A DNA stretch of 64,000 nt from Nostoc sp. ATCC 53789 (GTDB taxonomy: Bacteria; Cyanobacteriota; Cyanobacteriia; Cyanobacteriales; Nostocaceae), in the NCBI RefSeq assembly GCF_009873495.1, contig NZ_CP046703.1, positions 1 through 64,000 on the forward strand, read 5' to 3'. Made by a program: the position numbers and the translations under genes. The notes under the pieces were generated by a model. The model did not search any database. It saw only the letters and a list, made by a program, of their open reading frames with translations, and had not been told where the DNA came from. Of the stretch, positions 1 to 8,828 are shown one piece after another (within the stretch, counting starts at the first letter, position 1; each line of letters opens with the position of its first letter).

Positions 1-1380
1 ATGGAAATTCCCATAGAAAGTCTGTGGAGTCAGGTACTAGAGCGCCTACAGGTTGAACTATCCCGACCTACCTTTGAAACTTGGATAAAAACTGCTAGTG
101 CGGAGCGATTAGAAAATAATTGCTTAGTAATCCGCACTCCTAACCCATTTGCCCGTAATTGGTTACAGAAATATTACATCAATACCATTGCTCATGCAGT
201 ACAAGATATTCTCGGTCATCCCGTAGGAATTTACATTACTGTTGCTCAAGGTGATGAAGTTTCTCATTTTAGTGAACGGGAGGTTTCTTGGGAATCAACA
301 AATCCTAGCAGTATTCCTGAAGCTGTTTCTCATCACAACCATAAAACTACTGAATTAAATTCTAAATATGTCTTTTCACGATTTGTAGTTGGAGCAAACA
401 ATCGGATGGCTCACGCTGCTTCTTTAGCAGTTGCAGAATCTCCTGGTAAAGAATTTAATCCTTTATTTTTATGCGGTGGGGTAGGTTTAGGTAAAACTCA
501 TCTGATGCAAGCTATTGGTCATTATCGCTGGAAAATTTGTCCTGATTGTAAAATATTTTATGTTTCTACTGAACAGTTTACTAATGATTTAATTACAGCA
601 ATTCGTAAAGATAGTATGCAAAGTTTTCGAGAACATTATCGAGCTGCTGATGTTTTATTAGTTGATGATATTCAGTTTCTTGAAGGCAAAGAATACACTC
701 AAGAAGAATTTTTTTATACTTTTAATACTTTACATGAAGCTGGCAAACAAGTTGTGATTGCTTCCGATCGCCCTCCTAACCAGATTCCTAGCTTACAAGA
801 ACGTCTTTGTTCTCGGTTTTCTATGGGGTTAATCGCAGATATCCAAAAGCCAGATTTAGAAACTAGGATGGCAATTTTGCAAAAAAAAGCCGAGGATGAA
901 AATATTCGTCTTCCTCGCGATGTGATTGAGTATATTGCTTCTAACTATACTTCTAATATTAGAGAATTAGAAGGAGCTTTAATTCGGGCGGTAGCTTATA
1001 TTTCCATTTGGGGCTTACCAATGACGGTGGAAAATATTACACCTGTTTTAGAACCGCCTAACGAAAAAATGGCAGCTACCCCAGAAGCAATTTTAAAGGT
1101 TGTAGCAGATAATTTTGATGTTTCAATAGACGATCTCAAAGGTAACTCACGACGAAGAGAGATTAGCTGGGCGCGTCAAATTGGAATGTATCTCATGCGT
1201 CAACATACATCTCTGAGTTTGCCGAGAATTGGCGAGGAGTTTGGTGGTAAAGACCATACAACGGTAATCTATAGTTGCGATAAAATTACCCAACTCCACC
1301 AGAGCGATCGCACTTTAGCACAAACAATCCGCCAACTGAGCGATCGCATCAACATGACTAGCCGTTCTCAAAAATCATAG
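1..1380 (+). CDS. dnaA: Chromosomal replication initiator DnaA
   Basis: DnaA binds DnaA boxes at oriC, opens the duplex and helps load the replicative helicase. The 459-residue protein has all four family domains: an N-terminal oligomerisation domain (about 1-85), a short linker, an AAA+ ATPase with Walker A GGVGLGKT at residues 159-166 and Walker B LLVDDIQF, and a C-terminal DNA-binding domain with the DnaA signature [11 protein letters not shown]. The length is normal for cyanobacteria. The ATG is the first base of the window, so promoter and ribosome site are not visible; the numbering probably follows the convention of starting a chromosome at dnaA. dnaN is not next to it but lies 40 kb away on the other strand, near a DnaA-box cluster at 44.7-44.9 kb. 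Confidence 0.98.
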   Translation: MEIPIESLWSQVLERLQVELSRPTFETWIKTASAERLENNCLVIRTPNPFARNWLQKYYINTIAHAVQDILGHPVGIYITVAQGDEVSHFSEREVSWESTNPSSIPEAVSHHNHKTTELNSKYVFSRFVVGANNRMAHAASLAVAESPGKEFNPLFLCGGVGLGKTHLMQAIGHYRWKICPDCKIFYVSTEQFTNDLITAIRKDSMQSFREHYRAADVLLVDDIQFLEGKEYTQEEFFYTFNTLHEAGKQVVIASDRPPNQIPSLQERLCSRFSMGLIADIQKPDLETRMAILQKKAEDENIRLPRDVIEYIASNYTSNIRELEGALIRAVAYISIWGLPMTVENITPVLEPPNEKMAATPEAILKVVADNFDVSIDDLKGNSRRREISWARQIGMYLMRQHTSLSLPRIGEEFGGKDHTTVIYSCDKITQLHQSDRTLAQTIRQLSDRINMTSRSQKS

Positions 1381-1389
1381 GGTAAATAT

Positions 1390-1418
1390 GCTGACGGGGC
1401 GCTTGTCGCCTCGTCAGC
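1390..1418 (+). terminator. GC-rich hairpin just downstream of dnaA
   Basis: GCTGACGGGGCG and CGCCTCGTCAGC form a 12-bp stem with one mismatch around a short loop, 9 bases after the dnaA stop codon. No T-run follows, so it may be a weak terminator, an mRNA-stabilising hairpin or a dispersed palindrome. Confidence 0.4.
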
Positions 1419-1590
1419 ACTGCGCGAACAGACCTCAGAGGGAAGCGACACGAGCGATTTTAAGACGCTCGGATGATTTATTCTGTGGCGATAAAGTTCG
1501 CACAACAGAAGCTTTAAAAGATGATGACCGCGATTACGACTTTATAAATGGTCTCTAAATATATTTTCAAAAATTAAATCGGAATTCTAT

Positions 1591-2772
1591 ATGTCGAGTA
1601 AAAAGAAAGAACCAATTGGATGTGGATGCTCAAATATTCCGATTTCTATAATCCTAATTATCTTAGGAGGTGGTTATTGGTGGTTTAGCCAAAAAGGATA
1701 TCCAGAAATTAGCAAGTTTTTAGATAATAGTAAAAAGATAAATATAGATATTCCTAAGCCTACTAAAACTAGTTCTTTAACTATTAATGCAACTCCTTCT
1801 ATAATCCCAATACCCTCTTTAGTAAGCACTCCAACCTTTACTGATAATCCGAAAATAATCCCAGATAAAAAAATACTATTGCTTCAAACAGCTTGGGAGA
1901 AGAAAGTAATTAGAGGAATTTATTTGACTCGCTACCAAATTACCAATAATGCCAACGAACAAACGATTCGTGAAAGAGTTCGTTACTATCGCTCTCAAGG
2001 AATCAATACAATTATTCATGGTGTTTGGGGTAATGGTTGTACTATGTACAATAGCGAAGTCATGCAGCAAACTTTCGGATATAAAAGTTGTCCAAATCAA
2101 TTTCAGGAACAATGGTTAAATTGGTTGATAGATGAAGCACATAAGCAAGGAATGCAAGTTCATGCTTACTTTGAGAAGGGAATTAAAATAGATAAGAATA
2201 GCCCAATTTTTGATTTGGCAATTTCCCGGAAATGGATTGTTCCAGGAGTGGATAAAACCTACTCTGGAATTGATCATTATGTCCTTGATGTACAAATTCC
2301 TGAAGTTGCTAATCTTTTTCAAAATATCTTAGTAGAGTTTGTCAAAAAATATCCTGATATAGATGCAGTTCAGTGGGATGATTATCTGGGTTATTATGCT
2401 GAATTATCTGGAAAAGTTGACCGCACTGCAAATTTAACTAAATTTGTACAACAAATGGTAACTTCTATGAAAAAAGCTAATCCATCGGTGAGTTTTGATA
2501 TTTGCCATCATAACCCCTATTGGGCTAAAAAATATTTTGCTGCTGACTGGGAAAAATGGGGTGCGGATCGTATATTTATTCAAGCTTATAATGATAGTAA
2601 TTTTCTTGAAGAGTTAAATTATGCTCAAAAATATGCCGGAGTTGCGATTACAGATCGGCAACTGGGTCATTTAAAAGAATTAGTTGATAACCCAAAAATT
2701 AAAAGTATCTTAGTTTTTCCATTTTCAGGAAACCCAGAAAAAACAGCTTCTAGCTTAAAAAACTCACTGTGA
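1591..2772 (+). CDS. Membrane-anchored GHL10-like (family 10-like) glycosyl hydrolase
   Basis: The 393-residue protein has a short basic N-terminus, one hydrophobic segment at about 16-33 (signal anchor), a Ser/Thr/Pro-rich linker to about 95, and then a TIM-barrel-like domain. Segments such as RGIYLTRYQI, AHKQGMQVHAYFE and DIDAVQWDDYLGYY match the pattern of bacterial glycosyl-hydrolase-like proteins (GHL10/DUF4015 type) thought to act on exopolysaccharide or envelope glycans. The Asp residues in QWDDY are candidate active-site acids. It probably acts outside the cytoplasmic membrane. It stands alone, 210 bp after dnaA. Substrate unknown; the family assignment comes from motif pattern only. 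Confidence 0.7.
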   Translation: MSSKKKEPIGCGCSNIPISIILIILGGGYWWFSQKGYPEISKFLDNSKKINIDIPKPTKTSSLTINATPSIIPIPSLVSTPTFTDNPKIIPDKKILLLQTAWEKKVIRGIYLTRYQITNNANEQTIRERVRYYRSQGINTIIHGVWGNGCTMYNSEVMQQTFGYKSCPNQFQEQWLNWLIDEAHKQGMQVHAYFEKGIKIDKNSPIFDLAISRKWIVPGVDKTYSGIDHYVLDVQIPEVANLFQNILVEFVKKYPDIDAVQWDDYLGYYAELSGKVDRTANLTKFVQQMVTSMKKANPSVSFDICHHNPYWAKKYFAADWEKWGADRIFIQAYNDSNFLEELNYAQKYAGVAITDRQLGHLKELVDNPKIKSILVFPFSGNPEKTASSLKNSL

Positions 2773-2894
2773 TGTGTGAGCGAGTTTTCTGAGCGTGGGA
2801 AACAAGGGATGATTAAGAAAGCGTGATTTAAAATAGTTTTCAACAGCCCGAAAGAGTAGTAAATCTGGTTTATTAAGAGAGTTATAAACCCAAC

Positions 2895-4385
2895 TCAAAA
2901 TAATTCAAAATATTCTCTTTGCTCCCAATTAGTCACCTGCTTTAAATACTCTTCTGGTGGCTGATCGGCGACGGACTGCAAAAAGCGATTAATTTCACTC
3001 TGTTTCATCTTGATAATGAAGTTTATGAACTGTTGCCCCATTTTTTCAGCAAAAAGTTCGCTTTGGCTCAAATATGCGATCGCCTCTGGCAAACTTTTGG
3101 GTAAAATCGGATTTTCTGTAGTATAAGGTGACTCTGTTGGAGAGCCAGGGTCAAGTTTACAATCTACACCATCTAAACCAGAAATCAATTGCGATGCCAT
3201 GTAGAGATAGGGGTTGGCTGCTGGTTCTCCAACTCGGTTTTCAATGTGGGTACTGGGGTCATCAAAACCGCCTTGTAATCTAATCATTGCCCCTCGGTTT
3301 TCCAAGCCCCACCCCGCACGGTCAGGGGCTAGAGAATAAGGTCTAAATCTTTTGTAGCCGTTAATTGTTGGGGTTGTGAACACAGAAGCAGCATTGGCGT
3401 GTTTGAGAAGACCACCAACGAAGTGTTTAGCTAAATCTGACGTGAGGGTTTGGGAGTTTGCAGACATGAAAGCGTTCTCGCCTGTGGTAAGGTCTACAAG
3501 GGATTGGTGCAAATGCCAGCCATTAGAAGAAGAACCTTGCAATCCTGGACGACACATAAATGATGCAATGTAACCTTGTTGACGGCAGATTTGCTTGGTT
3601 GCCATTCGGAATATCATCATTGTATCGGCAGCTTGCAATGCAGGAATCGGTTCAAAAGTAAATTCAAATTGACCAACACCTCCTTCGTTTTCTACACTCC
3701 TTAAAGGCAATTTCATTTCAACTAAATTCTCTGCCAGAAGGCGCAACAAATCTTGAATCTCTGGATTGTATGATTCTAAAAGGTATTGGAAGCTATGGTC
3801 TACGGCGCTAACTTTAGCAGGTTCACCGGGTTTTCCAGAAGTACCAACATTAGCGATCGCTAACATCGGATCTTCTAACTTTGCCAGATACCACTCAACT
3901 TCTAAGCCGACAATATACTCCAACCCTCTTTGATGTAACTCTACCAATGATTGGCGCAAAATACCGCGACTTGAAAAGGGCATTAACTGACCATTTTGAA
4001 AGTATTCGTCACAGAGAATAAAGCCAGTACGTTTTGCCCAAGGCACAATTTTGAAGGTATCAGGGTCAGGAACAGCCACAAGATTTGGCGCACCTGTCAT
4101 CAAAGGCATGTCTAAACTACCGCCGGGAACAAATGGGTTAAATACTATTGCACCACCAGTATCAAACAGGAATGTCCCTGTGCTGATTTGCATACCGTTT
4201 TCCAGGGCGCTGAAAAAGGCTTGGGGTAAGAGCGACTTACTGCGAACAATGCCATGCTGGTCTGACCAAGCGGTACGAATCAACAATAAATCCTGTTCTT
4301 TAACAATAGCCTTAATCTTTTCAGATGCTTCTTTTTGGATTTCTGTCCACAGGTGATGACGCTCAATAAATCCAGGTCTTTTCAT
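2895..4385 (-). CDS. Glutamine synthetase-like ligase
   Basis: This is a 496-residue member of the glutamine synthetase superfamily, which makes gamma-glutamyl amide bonds using ATP. Catalytic-core signatures are visible: a metal-binding Glu region (GLEVEWYLAKLEDP), the HLHQSL segment equivalent to the HxH-type nucleotide/metal loop, and ENRVGEPAANPYLYMA near the C-terminus. The beta-grasp N-terminal domain is less typical than in GlnA, so it is more likely a gamma-glutamyl-polyamine/amine ligase-like or type-III-like paralogue than the main ammonia-assimilating enzyme. The next gene upstream on the same strand is an aminotransferase, separated by a repeat-filled 406-bp gap, so co-transcription is doubtful. 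Confidence 0.8.
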   Translation of the reverse strand: MKRPGFIERHHLWTEIQKEASEKIKAIVKEQDLLLIRTAWSDQHGIVRSKSLLPQAFFSALENGMQISTGTFLFDTGGAIVFNPFVPGGSLDMPLMTGAPNLVAVPDPDTFKIVPWAKRTGFILCDEYFQNGQLMPFSSRGILRQSLVELHQRGLEYIVGLEVEWYLAKLEDPMLAIANVGTSGKPGEPAKVSAVDHSFQYLLESYNPEIQDLLRLLAENLVEMKLPLRSVENEGGVGQFEFTFEPIPALQAADTMMIFRMATKQICRQQGYIASFMCRPGLQGSSSNGWHLHQSLVDLTTGENAFMSANSQTLTSDLAKHFVGGLLKHANAASVFTTPTINGYKRFRPYSLAPDRAGWGLENRGAMIRLQGGFDDPSTHIENRVGEPAANPYLYMASQLISGLDGVDCKLDPGSPTESPYTTENPILPKSLPEAIAYLSQSELFAEKMGQQFINFIIKMKQSEINRFLQSVADQPPEEYLKQVTNWEQREYFELF

Positions 4386-4462
4386 TGGGATTGTCTAATC
4401 ATGTTCAACTGCTTGTGTGGTTAGTTTGACACTTCTTTCACCAGTTCCGTGAATAATATGGA

Positions 4463-4586
4463 ACTAGTAGTCTGTCTCATTAATTCTGAAGGGTTATAAA
4501 AGTTCGTAGTAAGGACTTTAGTCCTTGATTTGAGCGATAAATCGCTCACTACAAACCTAGTAAAATTAATGCGATAGACCACTAGT
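4463..4586. repeat. 124-bp MITE-like inverted-repeat element
   Basis: The ends are imperfect inverted repeats of about 25 bp, ACTAGTAGTCTGTCTCATTAA against the reverse complement of TTAATGCGATAGACCACTAGT. Inside are two further small palindromes, AAGGACTTTAGTCCTT and GAGCGATAAATCGCTC. The AAGGACT...AGTCCTT motif recurs at about 55616-55630. No coding potential and no clear target duplication were seen. Confidence 0.55.
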
Positions 4587-4597
4587 CTTCAAGTTTT

Positions 4598-4677
4598 GTA
4601 GGTTGGGTGCAGCGATAGTGTAACCCAACATAAATAAGGTGGTAATGTTGGGTTGCATTTCACTCCACCCAACCTAC
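4598..4677. repeat. Palindromic repeat (GTAGGTTGGGT...ACCCAACCTAC)
   Basis: GTAGGTTGGGTG at the left end pairs with CCACCCAACCTAC at the right end, and the inner AACCCAACAT pairs with ATGTTGGGTT, giving a long near-continuous hairpin. It lies 3' of the aminotransferase gene and could fold in the RNA. With the adjacent 124-bp element it accounts for most of the 4386-4791 gap. Confidence 0.6.
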
Positions 4678-4791
4678 ATAAATATATCTTTTAAAAAACT
4701 CTTGGTTTCAACATAGATGAGGTTTATTTCATATTTTCTATTGCCTATTGCCTATTTTTTATTGCCTTATCCCAACGACAATTATTTACGC

Positions 4792-5970
4792 CTACTTACT
4801 TAGTTTGAGTAAGCGCTCGCTCGCTGCTTGTAATGTCTCAGGTGTTTTGCTAAAGCAGAATCTGATCAATGAATGGCCTTTTTCTGGTTGGCTGAAAAAG
4901 CTGGAACCAGGAACTACGGCAACACCAATATTTTTAATTAGATGGTAAGTGAATTCAATATCTGTTTTGTAGCCAAATTTAGAAATATCTGCAAGAACAT
5001 AATAGGCTCCTTGGGGAAGAAAATAAGGAATACCAACTCCATCAAGTATCTGTAAGATGGAGTCTCGCTTCTGGTGATAAAGTTTGCCTAGTTCTTCATA
5101 ATAGGATGGTGGTAGTTGCATCGCAGTAACTCCGGCTCGTTGCAATGGTGCGGGAGCGCCAACGGTAAGAAAATCATGGACTTTGCGAATGGCTCCTGTT
5201 AATTCGGGGTTGGCCAAAATGTAGCCAACTCGCCATCCGGTGACACTATAAGTTTTGGATAGACCGTTAATGGTAATGGTGCGTTCTTCCATACCGGGAA
5301 GGGTCGCTAAGGCAATATGTTGAGTGCCATCATAGAGAATATGTTCGTAGATTTCATCTGTGAAGGCTAACACATCCCACTTTTGACAAAGTTCAGCAAT
5401 TAGGGTGAGTTCTTCACGGGTGAAGACTTTGCCGGTGGGATTATGGGGTGTGTTGATAATAATAGCTTTAGTATTAGCATTGAAAGCTTGACGCAACTGT
5501 GCTTCATCAAATGTCCAATGGGGAGGATGCAGTGTTACGTATCGGGGTGTGGCACCAGCTAAAATCGCATCGGGGCCGTAGTTTTCGTAATATGGTTCAA
5601 ATACAATTACTTCGTCACCAGGATCGACTGTCGCCAGCATTACAGATGCCATTGCTTCTGTGGAACCACAGGTGACGGTGATTTGGGTTTCAGGGTCGAT
5701 ATCTAAGCCGAGATACCAGCGAACTTTGCTAGCGATCGCATGACGAAATGCGCGATCGCCCCAAGTAATGGCATACTGGTTGACATCTGCCTCTATGGCT
5801 TCATAAGCTGCCTGTTTCAACTCCAAGGGACATGGAAAATCAGGGAACCCCTGAGCCAGATTCACTGCACTATATTGCAGTGCCACCCGTGTCATTTCCC
5901 GAATTACCGACTCTCTAAACTGGTCTGCCTTCGCTGATATTTTTTTACGCCCAATCTCACTCACTCCCAT
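4792..5970 (-). CDS. PLP-dependent class I/II aminotransferase
   Basis: This 392-residue fold-type I aminotransferase moves an amino group between an amino acid and a 2-oxo acid. Visible family features are NLAQGFPDFPCP near the N-terminus, the cofactor-binding NTPHNPTGKVF and TDEIYEH motifs, and the pyridoxal lysine in GLSKTYSVTGWRVGY. The sequence resembles the aspartate/kynurenine/glutamine-transaminase group; the exact substrate cannot be read. A perfect GGAGGT directly abuts the ATG at 5970, too close to serve it. It sits 7 nt from an in-frame GTG at 5964, which is therefore the more likely start. It is divergent from the gene at 6144. Confidence 0.9.
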   Translation of the reverse strand: MGVSEIGRKKISAKADQFRESVIREMTRVALQYSAVNLAQGFPDFPCPLELKQAAYEAIEADVNQYAITWGDRAFRHAIASKVRWYLGLDIDPETQITVTCGSTEAMASVMLATVDPGDEVIVFEPYYENYGPDAILAGATPRYVTLHPPHWTFDEAQLRQAFNANTKAIIINTPHNPTGKVFTREELTLIAELCQKWDVLAFTDEIYEHILYDGTQHIALATLPGMEERTITINGLSKTYSVTGWRVGYILANPELTGAIRKVHDFLTVGAPAPLQRAGVTAMQLPPSYYEELGKLYHQKRDSILQILDGVGIPYFLPQGAYYVLADISKFGYKTDIEFTYHLIKNIGVAVVPGSSFFSQPEKGHSLIRFCFSKTPETLQAASERLLKLSK

Positions 5971-6143
5971 ACCTCCGTTGATCTCGATTGCGGTTATGCA
6001 GGAATTTTTCTAAAATCCATAATACCGATAGCTTTATCGTAGTATACTCAAATTCGAGATTCAGAGGGAATGCAACCTTATAATCTATATACTTAATTAT
6101 TGATATTAATAGTCAATTACTGAAGTACTGATCCAGAATCATC

Positions 6144-6743
6144 ATGAAATCTTTGCACCGTCCCGATCTCTATAGCTGGTCTAATTTCAATCCGGCAAGA
6201 AATATTGATTTCAATGGGATTGCCTGGATTCGCCCAGATGGAAACATCTTGATTGACCCAGTAGCCCTATCAAACCATGATTGGAATCATTTGAAATCTC
6301 TCGGTGGTGTAGTTTGGATTGTGCTGACGAATTCCGAGCATGTCAGGGCAAGTAAAGATATTGCCGATCAAACTTATGCTAAGATAGCTGGCCCAGTGGC
6401 AGAAAAAGACACTTTTCCCATACCTTGCGATCGCTGGCTGTCTGATGGTGAAGAGTTCGTACCTGGGTTAAAAGTAATTGAACTCCAAGGCTCGAAAACT
6501 CCCGGTGAATTGGCTCTGTTACTAGAGGAGACAACTTTGATTACAGGGGATTTAGTCAGGGCACGTAAAGCAGGTAGCTTAACTATATTGCCAGATGACA
6601 AGCTACTGAATCGAGAGGAAGCTGTTGCTTCAGTTCGCAGGTTGGCTCAACTGAGTCGAGTTGAAGCAGTGCTGGTGGGGGATGGTTGGCCCGTCTTCCG
6701 CGATGGACGCGATCGCTTACAGGAACTTGTAGCCACGCTGTAA
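6144..6743 (+). CDS. Degenerate metallo-beta-lactamase-fold protein
   Basis: The 199-residue protein follows the beta-lactamase-fold layout: a strand-turn start (DFNGIAWIRPDGNILIDPVAL), a motif-like loop after VWIVLTN, a middle GSKTPGELALLLEETTLITGDLV that resembles the GHTPG...GD region of glyoxalase-II-type enzymes, and a C-terminal strand VEAVLVGDGWPVF. The HxHxDH metal-binding signature is not present; the equivalent loop reads NSEHVRA, and GHTPG has become GSKTPG. It therefore probably lacks the dinuclear zinc site and may be a binding or structural protein. No obvious partner gene is adjacent. Confidence 0.65.
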   Translation: MKSLHRPDLYSWSNFNPARNIDFNGIAWIRPDGNILIDPVALSNHDWNHLKSLGGVVWIVLTNSEHVRASKDIADQTYAKIAGPVAEKDTFPIPCDRWLSDGEEFVPGLKVIELQGSKTPGELALLLEETTLITGDLVRARKAGSLTILPDDKLLNREEAVASVRRLAQLSRVEAVLVGDGWPVFRDGRDRLQELVATL

Positions 6744-6955
6744 ATGGGTGGGGGCAGGAGGAAGTTTTTAGTTGGGGATTCTGGAGCCACTGAACTACTG
6801 TAAGAAAGCGGGAAGCTGATGCAACAGTTGGGGTCTTAAACTCTCTCTAAAAGTTGGACTTTACCCTTTTTCCTTTCCCCCTATTTTCAATTATTTAGGA
6901 GCAAAGCGCGAGTCTCCTGTGGAAAGGCTGCGCGATCGCGTGCAGAATATTTACA

Positions 6956-8173
6956 GTGTTGCCGCCTAAAATTATGGATAATTCCCCAGTGGTCGCTCAA
7001 CCAGATGCATCCTTACCAAATTACACTCAGGAAAATATACATCTAGTGGAGTCAGCAGTTATAAAAGAAAAGATCGGAACTGATTTTGACTCTCGCATGA
7101 TGCTGCGGTGTTTGGAACTTGCTCGCCGCGCTTTAGGTCGGACTTCCCCAAATCCTTTGGTGGGAGCGGTGATTGTCAAGGATGGCGAGATTGTCGGCGA
7201 AGGGTTTCATCCTCGTGCAGGTGAGCCTCATGCAGAAGTGTTTGCTTTACAAGCAGCAGGCGATCGCGCTCGTGGTGCAACAATCTATGTGTCACTTGAA
7301 CCTTGCAATCACTACGGACGTACTCCCCCTTGTTCGGAAGGATTGATCCAGGCTGGAGTGGCAAAAGTGGTAGTAGGTATGGTTGATCCCAATCCACTGG
7401 TGGCTGGAGGTGGTATTGCCCGTTTACGTGCGGCGGGGATCGAAGTGTTGGTGGGAGTAGAAGAATCAGCTTGTAATCAGCTAAATGAAGCTTTTGTGCA
7501 TCGCATTCTCTACAAACGACCTTTGGGAATTTTAAAATATGCCATGACTTTAGATGGGAAAATTGCTACCACCTCTGGTCATAGCGCCTGGGTGACAAGC
7601 CAAGAGGCCCGCAATGAAGTACATCAACTACGGGCGGCTTGCGATGCCATAATTGTCGGCGGCAATACAGTGCGACAGGATAATCCTTATTTAACTAGCC
7701 ATCATGCGGAGGCACATAATCCCCTGCGGGTGGTGATGAGTCGTCATCTCAACTTACCGGAAAATGCCCACCTATGGCAAACTGCGGATGCTCCAACTTT
7801 GGTGTTGACTCAAAAGGGTGCTAACCCCGATTTCCAACAACTGTTGCTCAAACAGGGAGTGGAAATCGTGGAATTAACATCACTTACACCAGATAACGCA
7901 ATGGCGTACTTATATGAACGGGGTTTTTGTAGCGTCTTGTGGGAATGTGGCGGTACTTTAGCTGCTAGTGCGATCGCTCAAGGAGCAGTGCAAAAAGTTT
8001 TGGCATTTATTGCCCCAAAAATCATTGGTGGTAGCATTGCTCCCACACCAGTGGGCGATTTAGGTTTTACTACCATGACTGAGGCATTGTCTCTAGAACG
8101 TGTTCGTTGGCGTGTAGTCGGCTCTGACTGCTTAGTGGAAGGTTATTTTCCCCAAAAAGCCAATAGTCAATAG
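6956..8173 (+). CDS. ribD: Bifunctional riboflavin deaminase/reductase RibD
   Basis: RibD performs two steps of riboflavin synthesis: deamination of the diaminopyrimidine and NADPH-dependent reduction of the ribosyl side chain. The N-terminal cytidine-deaminase-like domain (about residues 45-190) has the zinc site H92-A-E94 with C117 and C126 in PCNHYGRTPPC. The C-terminal reductase domain begins around KRPLGILKYAMTLDGKIATTSG and runs to the end. The reading frame opens with GTG at 6956; an ATG at 6974 is equally possible because the first 45 residues are not conserved family sequence. No strong ribosome site helps decide. It is a single gene here, separate from other rib genes. Confidence 0.95.
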   Translation: MLPPKIMDNSPVVAQPDASLPNYTQENIHLVESAVIKEKIGTDFDSRMMLRCLELARRALGRTSPNPLVGAVIVKDGEIVGEGFHPRAGEPHAEVFALQAAGDRARGATIYVSLEPCNHYGRTPPCSEGLIQAGVAKVVVGMVDPNPLVAGGGIARLRAAGIEVLVGVEESACNQLNEAFVHRILYKRPLGILKYAMTLDGKIATTSGHSAWVTSQEARNEVHQLRAACDAIIVGGNTVRQDNPYLTSHHAEAHNPLRVVMSRHLNLPENAHLWQTADAPTLVLTQKGANPDFQQLLLKQGVEIVELTSLTPDNAMAYLYERGFCSVLWECGGTLAASAIAQGAVQKVLAFIAPKIIGGSIAPTPVGDLGFTTMTEALSLERVRWRVVGSDCLVEGYFPQKANSQ

Positions 8174-8215
8174 TAATAACACTTGACTATCAATCAATTC
8201 ATCGTGATTTTGCTA

Positions 8216-8524
8216 TCATGAACACTGGCGTTCATGGGCAATATCACGTATAAGGGCTAGCCGAGATTGAATGTAGTGGCAGAGATAATCAGTTTCGTTA
8301 GGATCTAACAAAACTTGTGTTTCGGTTTGTTTCACTAACCACTGCACCAAGCTAGCATCATCCAGTTGTAAGAGGAGCTTGGCTTGCGCGGTTTCAACCA
8401 CTGACCAAAGCTGACGCATAATTGTAGGAGTCATCAGACCTCGATTGAATAATGAGCTATTAGCTGTCTTCAGATTACACAATTCCGATAGAACTTTACG
8501 ACATGAATGTACAAGCTGAGACAA
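8216..8524 (-). CDS. Conserved-looking hypothetical protein
   Basis: A 102-residue acidic-to-neutral, probably all-helical cytoplasmic protein with no signal peptide or membrane segment. I do not recognise a domain. The frame opens at a TTG with no clear ribosome site; the first internal ATG would give a protein of about 72 residues starting MTPTIMRQLW. It converges with ribD, and the two stop codons are only about 40 bp apart. Coding is supported by the absence of a better frame and by normal amino-acid composition, so it is probably real but uncertain. Confidence 0.5.
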   Translation of the reverse strand: MSQLVHSCRKVLSELCNLKTANSSLFNRGLMTPTIMRQLWSVVETAQAKLLLQLDDASLVQWLVKQTETQVLLDPNETDYLCHYIQSRLALIRDIAHERQCS

Positions 8525-8828
8525 GTATTATTAAAAACTTAATAATGGTATTTATAACTTTATGAAGATTAAGAATTTGAAACTCAGTTTGAAAATGGGA
8601 ATTGGGAATTGGGAATGGGGAATTGGGTAAACAGGTTTTTATGGATTTAGTTGCAAAACTTAGAAGACAAATACACTAATTCTAAAAACTGGGTTTTTGT
8701 GTTTGCGAAGACCGAAATTATGTTGATTTTAGTCCAGCAAAGACAGTTTTTGAAAAACTATATTGAATCCTGAATCTGTCTTCTAAGATACAAAAATTTA
8801 AGTTTTGAGAAAAACGTTTTCTAGAAAG
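8525..8828. other. Non-coding gap with a short GGGAATT repeat
   Basis: No open frame of useful length. Positions 8596-8629 hold a degenerate tandem heptamer (GGGAATT/GGGAATG units). The rest is AT-rich and no promoter was identified. Confidence 0.5.

Noticed and set aside
1381..1590. DnaA-box search immediately downstream of dnaA
   Set aside because: No TTTTCCACA-like box was seen here; the gap has only a GC-rich hairpin.
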